From contig NZ_CP130713.1 of the NCBI RefSeq assembly GCF_030553055.1, positions 4,340,001 to 4,404,000 of the forward strand: DNA of 64,000 bases, written 5' to 3'. A program made the position numbers and the translations under genes. This stretch comes from Streptomyces sp. XD-27. Lineage in GTDB: Bacteria > Actinomycetota > Actinomycetes > Streptomycetales > Streptomycetaceae. Below the pieces are notes generated by a model that worked only from the letters and a program-made list of their open reading frames with translations, was not told where the DNA came from and made no database searches. The first letter of the stretch is position 1, and the number at the start of each line of letters is the position of its first letter. This document shows, one piece after another, positions 45,402 to 54,543 of the stretch.

Positions 45402-45560
45402 CCCGGCCGTAGGGCTCCCCGCCGACGCCGAGGGCTGTAGGTCTCCCCGCCGACGCCAAGGGCCGTCGGTCTCCCCGCCGACGCTGGGGAGGCCGGCGAC
45501 GGCTCGCCGTCCTCGGCAGTGGTCGGCGGCCGATCCTCAGCAGTGGTCGGCGGCCGAGTC
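45402..45560. repeat. Tandem repeats between convergent upp and LytR_C genes
   Basis: Three copies of a 29-30 bp unit (GGGC/GGTCTCCCCGCCGACGC core) follow upp. Then two copies of CAGTGGTCGGCGGCCGATCC/CAGTGGTCGGCGGCCGAGTCC follow, the second coding for the C-terminal AADHC of the convergent gene. Confidence 0.85.
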
Positions 45561-46253
45561 CTTCGGGGCGGGCCGGGACAGCGCGACCAGCGCCTGGTCC
45601 GCCTCCTTCTTCCTCGCCAGCTCGCGGAAGTCGTCGCCGATGATCAGGTCGACGTCCTCGCCCTCGCGCGCGTCGTGCCGGGTCCGGGCGCCCGGGAGCT
45701 GCGTGCCCAGGACGTCGAAGGCGCCCTCGGCCGCCGCGGGGGCGCCCAGCAGCAGCCCTGGCGCCTTGACCTTCTTGTCGTACTCCGCCGGGGCGTTGCC
45801 CACTTTCCCGATCTTGAAGCCGCGCTTCTTCAGCGCGTCGGCGGTCTCCTTCGCCAGCCCGGTGCGCTTCGTCGCGTTGTAGACGTTGACGGTGATCTCA
45901 CCGGGCTTCGGCAGTGCCGCGCCGGGCTTGCCGGGCTTGCCGGGGACGGTCCCGGCCCGGGAGGACGCCGACGCCTTCGCCGCCTTCGAGGGGGTGTCCG
46001 CGCCGTCACCGCCGGGCTTGCGGGCGCAGTCGCCCGAGGCGTTCCGGCCGGTCGCGCTCGACTTCGTGCCGCTGTCGCCCGAGAAGACGTCGATGAGCTG
46101 CCATGTCCCCCAGCCGACCAGGCCGAGCGCGAGAGTCGCGCCGACGCCGGCCAGCGCGATCTTGTGGTGACCCCGAGGTCGGCGCATGCGCGGATAGCGA
46201 TTGCCCGTGATGCGGTACTTTCCGCCCATTCCAGGAGGCGTGAGCATGCTCAT
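45537..46253 (-). CDS. LytR C-terminal (LytR_C) domain membrane protein
   Basis: The 238-residue protein has a short basic cytoplasmic part, one TM segment (IALAGVGATLALGLVGWGTWQL, about 32-53), a Ser/Gly/Lys linker, and a LytR_C domain (ITVNVYNATKRTGLAKETADALKKRGFKIGKVGNAP). LytR_C modules occur on envelope proteins, often with LytR-CpsA-Psr ligases, but this protein lacks the catalytic LCP domain. The position after upp is conserved in Streptomyces as I recall. The start could also be 7 codons upstream. Confidence 0.85.
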   Translation of the reverse strand: MSMLTPPGMGGKYRITGNRYPRMRRPRGHHKIALAGVGATLALGLVGWGTWQLIDVFSGDSGTKSSATGRNASGDCARKPGGDGADTPSKAAKASASSRAGTVPGKPGKPGAALPKPGEITVNVYNATKRTGLAKETADALKKRGFKIGKVGNAPAEYDKKVKAPGLLLGAPAAAEGAFDVLGTQLPGARTRHDAREGEDVDLIIGDDFRELARKKEADQALVALSRPAPKDSAADHC

Positions 46254-46427
46254 GAGCGCAGCGTAATGCCGCATGCGCTTCGTGCCTACTAAATGATCAA
46301 TTGTTCACGCGCGGGCCAACCCGAAAGGGCCAACCCCGAATGGGCCAGCGGCGTGGCGAAGGGTGCCGCGAACGGCGCCGCGAATGGCCTCCCGGCGGTG
46401 CCCGGCGGGATCCCGGGCGGCGGGGGC

Positions 46428-46724
46428 TCAGCCCAGTTCGAGCACGCGCGCGTGCAGCACCTGGCGCTGCTGGAGGGCCGCCCGTACGGCACGGTGCAGC
46501 CCGTCCTCCAGGTAGAGGTCGCCCTGCCACTTCACGACGTGGGCGAACAGGTCCCCGTAGAACGTCGAGTCCTCCGCGAGCAGCGTCTCCAGGTCGAGTT
46601 GCTGCTTCGTCGTCACGAGCTGGTCAAGGCGTACCGGGCGTGGGGCGACATCCGCCCACTGCCGGGTGCTTTCCCGGCCGTGGTCGGGGTACGGCCGCCC
46701 GTTTCCGATGCGCTTGAAGATCAC
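46428..46724 (-). CDS. Conserved small protein, ParB/sulfiredoxin-like sequence
   Basis: The 98-residue protein reads VIFKRIGNGRPYPDHGRESTRQWADVAPRPVRLDQLVTTK in its first part and ends YGDLFAHVVKWQGDLYLEDGLHRAVRAALQQRQVLHARVLEL. The D-G-x-H-R-x-x-A-A segment is reminiscent of the ParB/sulfiredoxin fold, though that is a weak inference. It lies next to the LytR_C gene as in other Streptomyces. The start is GTG with TAGG upstream. Confidence 0.7.
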   Translation of the reverse strand: MIFKRIGNGRPYPDHGRESTRQWADVAPRPVRLDQLVTTKQQLDLETLLAEDSTFYGDLFAHVVKWQGDLYLEDGLHRAVRAALQQRQVLHARVLELG

Positions 46725-46812
46725 ACGGAAAGCCTACCGGTCAAGTGGGTTCCGGCGCAGCCACGGCGCGGGAGTGCGAAGGTGGCAAACACCAGCAAAT
46801 CGGGAGCGACGC

Positions 46813-48416
46813 ATGAACGAGAGGCCCTCGGCCCGCCGTGACTCCGCGCGACCCGCCGCCGAAGGCGCGGCCGCCGAGGGTGCCGCGAGCGGCGCCGCGG
46901 CCGCCGAAGCTCCCGGTGCCGATGGTGTGTCCGATGGTGATGGCGAGCCCGCCGCCGACGCTCCCGGTGGGGCCGCCGCCGACCTCGCCGCGGCCTACGC
47001 CTTCCCCGGTCCCGCCCTGGATCTGGGTGCGCTGCTGTGGGGCGGGGCCTGTCTGTGCGATGTCCCGGTCCGGGTCCCGCTGTCGGTTCTGCACCGGCAC
47101 GGGCTCGTCGCGGGGGCCGGCGGCACCGGCGTCACCCGGACGGTCCAGCTCATGGCCGAGCGGATCTCGGCGCACGGCGTCCCGGTCTTCCTCGCCGACG
47201 TGGACGGCGGCCTGACGGGCGTGTCGGTACCCGGCACCGGCGGCGAGGAGATCGAACGGCGCATGGCCGAGGTCGGCGAGGAGTGGACCGCGCTCGGCTA
47301 TCCGGCCGAGTTCCACGCGCTGGGCGGGCTCGGCACCGGCATCCCGCTGCGCGCCACGGCCACCGCGTTCGGGCCGGTGCTGCTGGCGAGGGCGCTCGGC
47401 CTGGACCGCGGCCAGGAGCGGTCGCTGGAACTGGTCTTCCGGCACGCGGACAGCAGGGGCCTGGAGCCGGTCGGCCTCGGCGACCTGCGGGCCCTCGCCG
47501 CGTTCCTCGCCTCCGCGGAGGGCGGGACGAGCTCGCCGAGGCCGCTGGGCGTACGGAGGGCCCCGCGGCCGCCGGGCCCGTCGCGGCCGCCGGACTCACC
47601 GAGCTCACCGAGCTCACCGGGTTTGCCGAAGCCAGCGGGTTCGCTGAGGCCGCCGGGTTCGCGGCCGCCGGCGGGCTGCCGGCGGCCGCCGCGAGGGCGT
47701 TCTTCGGCGCGCCGGAGTTCGACACGAACGCGCTGCTGCGGATCGCGCCGGACGGTCGCGGCGTCATCTCCGTACTGGAGCTGCCCGCCGTCCGGGACGC
47801 GCCGCGGCTGTACTCCGCCGCCCTGATGTGGCTGCTGGCCGATCTCTGCCACGCGCTGCCGGAGGCCGGCGGCTTCGACAAGCCCAGGCTCGTCTTCTTC
47901 CTCGACGGGGCGCGTCCGCTCTTCGAGGGGGCCTCCGAGGCGTTCCGGGAGTCGGTCGTCCGCACGCTGCGGCTGCTCGAATCGAAGGGCGTGGGCGTGT
48001 TCTTCGTGGCGCGCGGCCCGCACGAGGTCCCGGACGAGGTCCTCGGCCGGCTCGGCACCCGGGTGCAGCACGCGCTGCCCGACGACGCCGCGGCGCTCGA
48101 CGCGGCCGCGCGGGCCTTCCCCCGGTCGGCGTACGACCCGGCGGAACTGCTCGCCGGGCTCGGGACGGGCGAGGCGGTGGTGACGGCACCGAGCGGTCAG
48201 CGCGCCCCGGCCCCCGCCGCGACCCCGGCCGCGGCGGTTCGGCTCCGGGCGCCGCAGTCGCTGATGGGACCGGTCGCGGCGGCCGAACTGGAGCGCGCGG
48301 TCACCGGCTCGGAGCTGTTCGAACGTTATGCACAGGCTGTGGACCGCGGGACGGCCGCCCGGCACGACCGGAAGGCCGCACGATCCCCGCTCGGCACGGC
48401 ACCCCGCGGCCGCTGA
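46813..48416 (+). pseudogene. HerA-like (DUF853) ATPase paralogue with degenerate Walker motifs, one frameshift
   Basis: The family is identified by the N-terminal segment HGLVAGAGGTGVTRTVQLMAERISAHGVPVFLADVDGG and the C-terminal LMGPVAAAELERAVTGSELFERY. The P-loop normally reads GATGTGKTKT; here Val107 replaces the Lys. Walker B normally reads FFFDEAHLLF; here it is FFLDGARPLF, without the Glu. The protein is therefore unlikely to hydrolyse ATP. The frame breaks near 47519-47528 (GAGGGCGGG); one added base gives 1605 bases = 534 residues. Gene-internal ELTELTGFAEASGFAEAAGF repeats follow the break. An Ala/Glu-rich N-terminal extension precedes the domain. Confidence 0.78.
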
Positions 48417-48534
48417 CCGGCCGCTGGCCGGTCGCCGATCCGCGGACGGCCTGCCGCGGTACGCCGTCGGGGCGCCGAACAGCACCGCTGCCCGGCGCCC
48501 CGAGGCGGCCGCGTCGGAATCCGGCACGGCCGCG

Positions 48535-48632
48535 ACACGCGGCCGCGTCACCGCGTCACTCCGTCACCGCGTCACTGCGTCACTGCGTCACTCCTCCGTC
48601 ACCACGTCACTCGGTCGCCGCGCCTCTCCCTC
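48535..48632. repeat. CGTCACTG/CGTCACC tandem repeats between convergent genes
   Basis: About ten imperfect 8-9 bp units (CGTCACTGCGTCACTGCGTC and variants) fill the space between the HerA-like gene and the M28 peptidase stop. Confidence 0.85.
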
Positions 48633-50223
48633 ACTCGGTCACGCGGTCGTGGTCATGCCCGTCGTGCAGACCGCCGCCGCTGCCCGCGTCGCCCTCGGTC
48701 GGCACGCTCTGCACCGGCTCGGTCAGCGAGCCCAGGTCGTACGCGTACGTCCCCACCGCGTTGGCGATCACATCGATGTTGGTGTCGAAGGCCGACATGT
48801 CGATATTGGACAGGTTGTCGCAGGCGGCGTGGTAGCAGGCGTCGTACGCCGCGCCCGCCGTGCCGCCGTACTTCGTGGCCTGCCCGGCCGTCTTGACGCC
48901 CTCCGCGCCGGTGAAGGTGCCACCGGACGGGATGCCCGCCGCGATGAACGGCCCGTAGTCCGACCGCCCGGTGAAGTCCGTGCCCTCGTGCGGCGCGCCC
49001 CGGCGGTCCAGGAAGTCGTTGATGCCCTTCTCGATCTGCGCCGAGCCCTCGGGGCCGGGGCCCTCGCCCACGCCGTCGGAGTTGTCGCCGTCGTACACGA
49101 ACTGCCCGTGGTTCGGCGACGCGATCATGTCGAAGTTGAGGTAGAGGGCGATCCGTTCGCGCTGCTCCTTGCTCAGCCCGGCGACGTACGCCTTGGAGCC
49201 CAGCAGCCCCAGCTCCTCCGCCGACCACCACGCGAAGCGGATCGTGTGGTCGGGCTTCTTCCGGGTCTTCGCCAGCTCCAGCGCGACCTCCAGCAGGCCG
49301 GCCGAGCCCGAGCCGTTGTCGTTGATGCCGGGGCCCGCGGTGACGGAGTCCAGATGGGCGCCGAGCATCACCGTACGGCGGTCGTCGCCGCCGGGAGTCT
49401 CGGCGATGACGTTGTTGCTCGTCCGCACCTGCTGGAGCTCGCGGATCTCGAAGCCGACCGTCACCTCGCCGCGCGCCGCCTCCGCCGCCAGCGCCTCGCC
49501 GTCCGCCCGCGTGACGCCCCCGGTGGGGATCCGGGCGGCCGCCGCGTCGCCGAGGGTGCCGGACAGCGCGCCGTCGGTGTTGTTGTAGACGATCGCGCCG
49601 ACCGCGCCCGCGTCGGCCGCCGCGGCCTGCTTGGTGGCGAACGCGCAGCCACCCCGCCTGATCAGGGCGATCTTCCCGGTGAAGGTCCCCGACGCGTAGT
49701 CGGACGCCTCGCAGCCGGTGGTCTCGTCGACCGGCACGGCGGCGACGGCGGCCGTGATCCCGCCCACCGGGGTGCTCTTGGTGTACGACATGGCCTTGAT
49801 CGCGACCTGGCGCGGACTCGGCGCGACGACCGCGAGCTTCTCGGCCAGGGTCTCGATGTACGTGAACTGGAACGGCTCGTACGAGACCCGGTAGCCCGCC
49901 TTCTGCAGCACGCCCTTGACGTACTCGGCGGAGGCGGCATGGCCGGGCGAGCCGGCGGCGCGATGGCCGCCCGAGGCGTCCGCGATGGCCTGGAATCTCT
50001 CCAGATGGGCTCGGGCGTCGTGGGCCGAGGATCTCTTCACCAACTGGCGGGCGAGGGCCGCGGCCTTGGCCGGGCCACTGCCACCCGGTGCCGATGACGA
50101 CGCAGACGACGACGGCGACGCGGTCGCGGGGGAGGCGGCGGAGAGCAGCAGCGGCGCGGCGAGCGCCGCGGCCGCCAGGGCGGCTATCGCCCGGCGCGCG
50201 GGCGGCAGGGTACGCGGATCCAC
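48631..50223 (-). CDS. Secreted M28-family metalloaminopeptidase with PA domain
   Basis: The precursor has 530 residues: a signal peptide (IAALAAAALAAPLLLSAASPATA), a PA domain (about 155-265, with IALIRRGGCAFATKQAAAADAGAVGAIVYNN) and an M28 zinc peptidase domain. The metal ligands are visible as GAHLDSV, GINDNGSGSAG, SAEELGLLG, NFDMI and YHAACD, the two-zinc arrangement of Streptomyces griseus aminopeptidase. It would release N-terminal hydrophobic residues outside the cell. The C-terminus is His/Asp-rich (LHDGHDHDRVTE). The GTG start at 50223 is preceded by GAGAGGA; the frame is open upstream but not gene-like. Confidence 0.92.
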   Translation of the reverse strand: MDPRTLPPARRAIAALAAAALAAPLLLSAASPATASPSSSASSSAPGGSGPAKAAALARQLVKRSSAHDARAHLERFQAIADASGGHRAAGSPGHAASAEYVKGVLQKAGYRVSYEPFQFTYIETLAEKLAVVAPSPRQVAIKAMSYTKSTPVGGITAAVAAVPVDETTGCEASDYASGTFTGKIALIRRGGCAFATKQAAAADAGAVGAIVYNNTDGALSGTLGDAAAARIPTGGVTRADGEALAAEAARGEVTVGFEIRELQQVRTSNNVIAETPGGDDRRTVMLGAHLDSVTAGPGINDNGSGSAGLLEVALELAKTRKKPDHTIRFAWWSAEELGLLGSKAYVAGLSKEQRERIALYLNFDMIASPNHGQFVYDGDNSDGVGEGPGPEGSAQIEKGINDFLDRRGAPHEGTDFTGRSDYGPFIAAGIPSGGTFTGAEGVKTAGQATKYGGTAGAAYDACYHAACDNLSNIDMSAFDTNIDVIANAVGTYAYDLGSLTEPVQSVPTEGDAGSGGGLHDGHDHDRVTE

Positions 50224-50327
50224 AGGGGTCGGTCCTCTCAGGCGTAGGGCTGGGACGGGGTCCCGAGTCGCCAGATCCTGCCCCGGTGGCGGCCCGGTGA
50301 AGCGCGCGCGGGGTTCACAGGCGGGGG

Positions 50328-50930
50328 TCAACCGGGCCTGCTCCCGCGCCCCTTCGCCTCTTTCGCCGACCGCTTCGCCTGCTGCTTGTACGCCCGCACC
50401 TTGTCCAGCGAGGCGGGCCCGGTGATGTCGGCGACCGAGCGGTAGGAGCCCGCCTCGCCGTACGGGCCGGCGGCCTCCCGCCACCCGCTGGGCCGCACCC
50501 CGAACTGCTTGCCCAGCAGCGCGACGAAGATCTGCGCCTTCTGGCGGCCGAAGCCGGGAAGCGCGTTCAGCCGGGCCAGCAACTCCGCCCCGCTGCCCGC
50601 GTCGCGCCACACCCCGCTCGCGTCGCCGTCGTAGTGCTCGACCAGGTACTGGCACAGGAGCTGCACCCGCTTGGCCATGGCCCCCGGGTAGCGGTGCACG
50701 GCGGGCTTGTCCGACAGCAGCGCCGCGAAGCGCTCGGGGTCGTGGACGGCGATCTCATGGGCGTCCAGATCGTCCCGGCCCATACGTCGCGCGATGGTGT
50801 ACGGACCGGAGAAAGCCCATTCCATGGGAACCTGCTGGTCGAGGAGCATCCCGGTGAGGAGGGCCAGCGGGCTGCGGCCGAGCAGGGCGTCGGCCTCCGG
50901 CTGCTGCGCGAGCCGAACGGTGGTGTTCAT
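50328..50930 (-). CDS. HhH-GPD-type DNA glycosylase-like protein
   Basis: The 200-residue protein contains a helix-hairpin-helix (LNALPGFGRQKAQIFVALLGKQFGV, about residues 118-142) within an all-helical HhH-GPD fold. The N-terminal LLTGMLLDQQVPMEWAFSGPYTI is shared with the actinobacterial base-excision-repair subfamily. The expected role is removal of damaged bases; the specific lesion cannot be given. A basic Lys-rich C-tail could assist DNA binding. ATG start, single gene. Confidence 0.85.
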   Translation of the reverse strand: MNTTVRLAQQPEADALLGRSPLALLTGMLLDQQVPMEWAFSGPYTIARRMGRDDLDAHEIAVHDPERFAALLSDKPAVHRYPGAMAKRVQLLCQYLVEHYDGDASGVWRDAGSGAELLARLNALPGFGRQKAQIFVALLGKQFGVRPSGWREAAGPYGEAGSYRSVADITGPASLDKVRAYKQQAKRSAKEAKGRGSRPG

Positions 50931-51136
50931 GGGCGGTCGGGGCGCGGTGCGCGAGGGCCGCGGCCCGCCCTCCTTTCCCTGCGTCAGTGCCCTTCCCCCA
51001 CTGCGGTCATTCTGGGCAGGGTGCGCGACGCGCGCCAGTCAGAGGCGCCGGAACGGCAACGGGCGGGCCTCCCCTCTGAGCGGGTGTCAGGCATCCCGTA
51101 CCCCTCAGCCTCCGTACCCGTCGCCTCCCGAACCCG

Positions 51137-51778
51137 TCAGGCCTCCCGTACCGCGTAGTCGTCCAGCGACGGCTCCAGCAGAGCGAAGGCGATACGGCCC
51201 TGTTCGGCCACCGCGGCCGCTATCACGTCGTCGCTCTGCCCCGCGAGCGTGCGCCGCTGGAGCTCCGCGAAGAGCAGCCGGTGGACGCCGCCGAGCTGGG
51301 CGGCCGCCACGCGCGGCACGATGTCGTCCGGGCCCGCGCCCGTCTCGGCGGCGAGCACCTCGGCCAGCGCCCCCTCCCGCTGCTCGTGCAGATCGCGCAG
51401 GCGGGCGGTGAGGGTGGGGCTCTCGGCGACCATGCGGGCGAAGACCGGCCCGGAGAACCCGATGACGGGGTCGTGGCGCTCCACGCCGGCGAGGAACGCC
51501 CGGCGCAGCGCGGCGAGAGCGGACTCCCCGGGAGCCCGCTCGCCGACCGCGGCCGCCGGGCCCGCGACGAACTCCTCGGAGTGGTCGAGGGCCAGGTCCT
51601 CCTTGCGCGGGAAGTAGTTGGTGACGGTCATCTTGGCGACGCGCGAGGCCGCCGCGATGTCGGCGATGGTCGTCGCGTCGAAGCCGCGCTGGAGGAACAG
51701 CCGGGTGGCGTGGTCGGAGATGGCCCGCCGGGTCTCGCGCTTCTTCTGCTCCCGCAGGCCTGGGATGTCGCTGCTCAT
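51137..51778 (-). CDS. TetR-family transcriptional regulator
   Basis: The 213-residue repressor has the helix-turn-helix TRRAISDHATRLFLQRGFDATTIADIAAASRVAKMTVTNYFPRKEDLAL at residues about 16-64. The ATG at 51778 has GGAGGAAGG upstream. It is divergent from a VOC-domain gene; the intergenic region carries two TTAGGTC-type palindromes, one touching the VOC promoter, the other near its own. It most likely represses itself and the VOC gene. Confidence 0.9.
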   Translation of the reverse strand: MSSDIPGLREQKKRETRRAISDHATRLFLQRGFDATTIADIAAASRVAKMTVTNYFPRKEDLALDHSEEFVAGPAAAVGERAPGESALAALRRAFLAGVERHDPVIGFSGPVFARMVAESPTLTARLRDLHEQREGALAEVLAAETGAGPDDIVPRVAAAQLGGVHRLLFAELQRRTLAGQSDDVIAAAVAEQGRIAFALLEPSLDDYAVREA

Positions 51779-51806
51779 GCCTTCCTCCCTCAAGGTCCCA
51801 AGAATT

Positions 51807-51821
51807 TTGGGTCGGACCTTA
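51807..51821. promoter_or_regulatory. Operator 1 (near-palindrome) of the TetR/VOC pair
   Basis: TTGGGTCGGACCTTA, an imperfect copy of the perfect site at 51857-51871, lies 29 bases from the TetR start. Confidence 0.7.
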
Positions 51822-51828
51822 TTTTAGG

Positions 51829-51857
51829 TTGACGACGAGGTGGGTCGGTTCTAATGT
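51829..51857 (+). promoter_or_regulatory. Sigma-70 type promoter of the VOC gene
   Basis: TTGACG (51829-51834) and TAATGT (51852-51857) with a 17-base spacer. The operator at 51857 begins at the last base of the -10. Confidence 0.85.
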
Positions 51858-51871
51858 TAGGTCAGACCTAA
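51857..51871. promoter_or_regulatory. Operator 2 (perfect palindrome) of the TetR/VOC pair
   Basis: TTAGGTCAGACCTAA is a perfect 7-1-7 palindrome directly after the VOC -10 box, where a bound repressor would cover the transcription start. Confidence 0.9.
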
Positions 51872-51894
51872 GAGATTTTCCGAAGGAGACCGAC

Positions 51895-52302
51895 TTGCGC
51901 ATCACCTCCTCCGCCATCTGCCTCACCGTCGACGACGTGGCCGCGTCCGTCGCCTTCTTCACCCGGCACTTCGGCTTCCGTACGGAGATGGAGGCGGACG
52001 GCTTCGCCTCCCTGGGGCGGGACGACGCCGCGCCGAGCATCGTGCTGATGCGGCGCGGCATCGACGTGCTCCCCGAGAAGATCCGGAACCAGCGCGCCGA
52101 GGGCGTCATCGTGGTGTTCACGGTCGACGACCTCGCGGGCGAAGAGGCGCGGCTGCGCGCGGAAGGCGTCGACATCACCATGCCGCTGCGGGAAGAGCCG
52201 TGGGGCGAGCGGCTGTTCATGGTGACCGGCCCGAACGACGTGATAGTCGAACTCGTCGAGTGGGTGACGCCGGCGTCCGACGAGGCCGGCAGCCCCGCTT
52301 GA
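51895..52302 (+). CDS. VOC-family (glyoxalase/bleomycin resistance-like) protein
   Basis: The 135-residue protein has the two beta-alpha-beta-beta-beta modules of the vicinal oxygen chelate fold: SAICLTVDDVAASVAFFTRHFGFRTEM, IVVFTVDDLAGEEARLRAEGVDITMPLREEPWGERLFMVTGPNDVIVELVEW. It could bind a toxic compound or act as a glyoxalase-like enzyme. The start is TTG at 51895: AAGGAGA is seven bases upstream, and no ATG or GTG in frame lies near it. An in-frame ATG at 51829 overlaps the promoter and is excluded. Confidence 0.85.
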   Translation: MRITSSAICLTVDDVAASVAFFTRHFGFRTEMEADGFASLGRDDAAPSIVLMRRGIDVLPEKIRNQRAEGVIVVFTVDDLAGEEARLRAEGVDITMPLREEPWGERLFMVTGPNDVIVELVEWVTPASDEAGSPA

Positions 52303-52387
52303 GGCCGGTGCCCGCCGAGCCCGGCACCCCCGCTTGACCCTCACCCCACGTCAGGCCTCAGCCTGGGCCCGTCACGAAAGGCGGGAC

Positions 52388-53164
52388 ATGAGCTATTCGG
52401 TGGGGCAGGTCTCCGGGTTCGCGGGGATCACGGTGCGCGCCCTGCACCATTACGACAGGACCGGGCTGCTGACACCCAGCGAGCGCAGCCCGGCCGGCTA
52501 TCGGCTCTACAGCGACGCCGACCTCGCGCGGCTCCAGCAGATCCTCTTCTACCGCGAACTGGGCTTCTCCCTCGACGAGATCGGGGCCATCCTCCAGGAC
52601 CCGCAGGCGAACGCGCTGGATCACCTGCGGGCCCGGCACCGGCTCCTCGTCGAGCAGATCGACAAGCTGCGCAGGCTCGTGGAGGTGGCCGAGCACGCGA
52701 TGGAGGTCCAGCAGACGGGCGTCGAACTGACCCCGCAGGAACGGTTCGAGGTCTTCGGCGAGATCACCTTCGACCTGAGCTACGCCACCGAAGCGCATCT
52801 GAAGTGGCAGGACAGCGAGGGACACCGGCGGTCGATGGCCCGTGCCGCCGCGCACACCAAAGAGGACTGGCGGCAGATCATGGCGGAGGCCGCCGACTGG
52901 CGGAAGCGGCTCATCGCCGCGTTCGACGCGGACGAGGCGGCCGACGGCGACCTGGCCACCGGCCTTGCCGAGGAGCATCGCGCGCACGTCAGCCGCTGGT
53001 TCACCCCCTGCCCGCCGGAGATGCACCGCCGGATCGCCGACGAGTACGTGGCGGACGCACGGGGGTTCGCCCTGGTGGTCCCCGCCTCCGAGCAGCGCCC
53101 GGGGCTGGCCGCGTACCTGCACGCCGCGATCCACGCCAACGCCGACCGCCGCGCTGCGGACTGA
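52388..53164 (+). CDS. MerR-family regulator with TipAS antibiotic-recognition domain
   Basis: The 258-residue protein has a MerR winged helix (MSYSVGQVSGFAGITVRALHHYDRTGLLTPSERSPAGYRLYSDADLARL), a long dimerisation helix (about 80-115), and a C-terminal TipAS-like helical domain (DLATGLAEEHRAHVSRWFTPCPPEMHRRIADEYVADARGFAL). TipAL in Streptomyces binds thiopeptides covalently and activates its promoters. The conserved Cys in WFTPCPPE is at the position where TipAS has its reactive Cys, as far as I recall. The ATG has AAAGGCGG upstream. Confidence 0.88.
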   Translation: MSYSVGQVSGFAGITVRALHHYDRTGLLTPSERSPAGYRLYSDADLARLQQILFYRELGFSLDEIGAILQDPQANALDHLRARHRLLVEQIDKLRRLVEVAEHAMEVQQTGVELTPQERFEVFGEITFDLSYATEAHLKWQDSEGHRRSMARAAAHTKEDWRQIMAEAADWRKRLIAAFDADEAADGDLATGLAEEHRAHVSRWFTPCPPEMHRRIADEYVADARGFALVVPASEQRPGLAAYLHAAIHANADRRAAD

Positions 53165-53199
53165 CGCGTCCCGGCATCGACCAAGGAGTTCTGGCCAGG

Positions 53200-54522
53200 A
53201 TGAGGATTCTGATCACGGCCGCCGGATCGCACGGCGACGTCGTTCCGTACACCGGGCTCGGGGTGTGTCTGCGGGAGGCCGGACACGAGGTCGTGCTCGC
53301 CACGCACCCGTCCTTCGCGGCGCGGGTGGCGGAGTGCGGGCTGGGCTTCCGGCCGCTGCCCGGGGACCCGCGGACGGACGCGGCCGCGCCGACCGAGCCG
53401 CCCGGCCCGGGTGGCGAGGGGACGGGGGCGCCGACGAGGGCCGGTGGGGCGCCGCGTGGCCGGGCGCTGCTCCGGCAGGCGTCCACCGCGATACGGCTCC
53501 TCGGCGAGGGCATCGCCGACGCCGCCGACCCCGGTACGGACCTGCTGCTGCTCTCCAACACCACCGCCACGCTCGGCCGCCACGTGGCCGAAGCGATCGG
53601 CGCCGACTGCCTCGGTGCGGCCCTGCAACCCACCGCGCCCACCGGGGAGTTCCCGCCCGTGGTCGGGCCGACCCGCTCCCTGGGCCGCTGGGGCAACCGG
53701 GCCGCCGGCCGGTTCGCGCTGCGCGTGGTCGACCGGCTGCACCGCGACGCGGTGCGCGACCTGCGGGCCCGGCTCGGCCTGCCCGCGGCGACCGGCGGGG
53801 GCGCGGGGGCCTCCACCGCTCGCCGCAGGCGGGCGCGCTCCGGGGCCGGGGCGCCGGTGCCGTACGGGCTCGGCGCGATACTGCACGGGTTCAGCCCGGT
53901 CCTGGTGCCGCGCCCCGCGGACTGGGGCGCCGGGCTGGACGTGGTCGGCACCTGGTGGCCGCACCTTCGACCGGAGGCCCGGCTCCCGGAGGTGGTGGAG
54001 GACTTCCTCGGCGCCGGACCGCCACCCGTCTTCATCGGTTTCGGCAGCATGGGCGGCGGCGAGGGGGAGCGGTTGAGCGGCATCGCCACCGAGGCGCTGC
54101 GCCGGGCCGGGCTGCGCGGGATACTCCAGGCCGGCTGGGCCGGGCTCGCGGCCTGCGGGGACGACGTGCTGACGGTCGGGGACGTGCCGCACGCGCTGCT
54201 CTTCCCGCGGGCGGCCGCCGTCGTCCACCACGCGGGCGCGGGCACCACCGCCGCCGCGCTGCGCGCAGGGGTGCCGTCCGTGCCGGTGCCGGTGACGGCG
54301 GACCAGCCGTTCTGGGCCCGGCGCGTCGCCGCCCTGGGGGCGGGGACCGAGCCGATCCCGTACCGGGCCCTGACCGCCGACCGGCTGGCGGAGGCGCTCC
54401 GGCAGGCGGTCCACGACGGCGCGTACCGCGAACGGGCGGCGTCCGCGGCCCGGCGCATGGCCGCGGAGGACGGCGCGGGACGGGTCGCCGAGGTGATCCG
54501 TACGCTGGAGCGCGCGCGGTGA
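53200..54522 (+). CDS. Glycosyltransferase of the UGT/GT1 (MGT) family
   Basis: The 440-residue enzyme has a GT-B fold. The N-domain begins MRILITAAGSHGDVVPYTGLGVCLREAGHEVVLAT with the acceptor-base His in GSHGD. The C-domain has FIGFGSMGGGEGE and the nucleotide-sugar signature VVHHAGAGTTAAALRAGVPSVPVPVTADQPFWARRV. It resembles macrolide or sterol glucosyltransferases. It lies 35 bases after the MerR-TipAS gene on the same strand, so drug-induced glycosylation (self- or cross-resistance) is plausible but unproven. Start ATG with GCCAGG immediately upstream and AAGGAG further away. Confidence 0.9.
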   Translation: MRILITAAGSHGDVVPYTGLGVCLREAGHEVVLATHPSFAARVAECGLGFRPLPGDPRTDAAAPTEPPGPGGEGTGAPTRAGGAPRGRALLRQASTAIRLLGEGIADAADPGTDLLLLSNTTATLGRHVAEAIGADCLGAALQPTAPTGEFPPVVGPTRSLGRWGNRAAGRFALRVVDRLHRDAVRDLRARLGLPAATGGGAGASTARRRRARSGAGAPVPYGLGAILHGFSPVLVPRPADWGAGLDVVGTWWPHLRPEARLPEVVEDFLGAGPPPVFIGFGSMGGGEGERLSGIATEALRRAGLRGILQAGWAGLAACGDDVLTVGDVPHALLFPRAAAVVHHAGAGTTAAALRAGVPSVPVPVTADQPFWARRVAALGAGTEPIPYRALTADRLAEALRQAVHDGAYRERAASAARRMAAEDGAGRVAEVIRTLERAR

Positions 54523-54543
54523 CGGCCCCGGCCCGAGCGAGGT

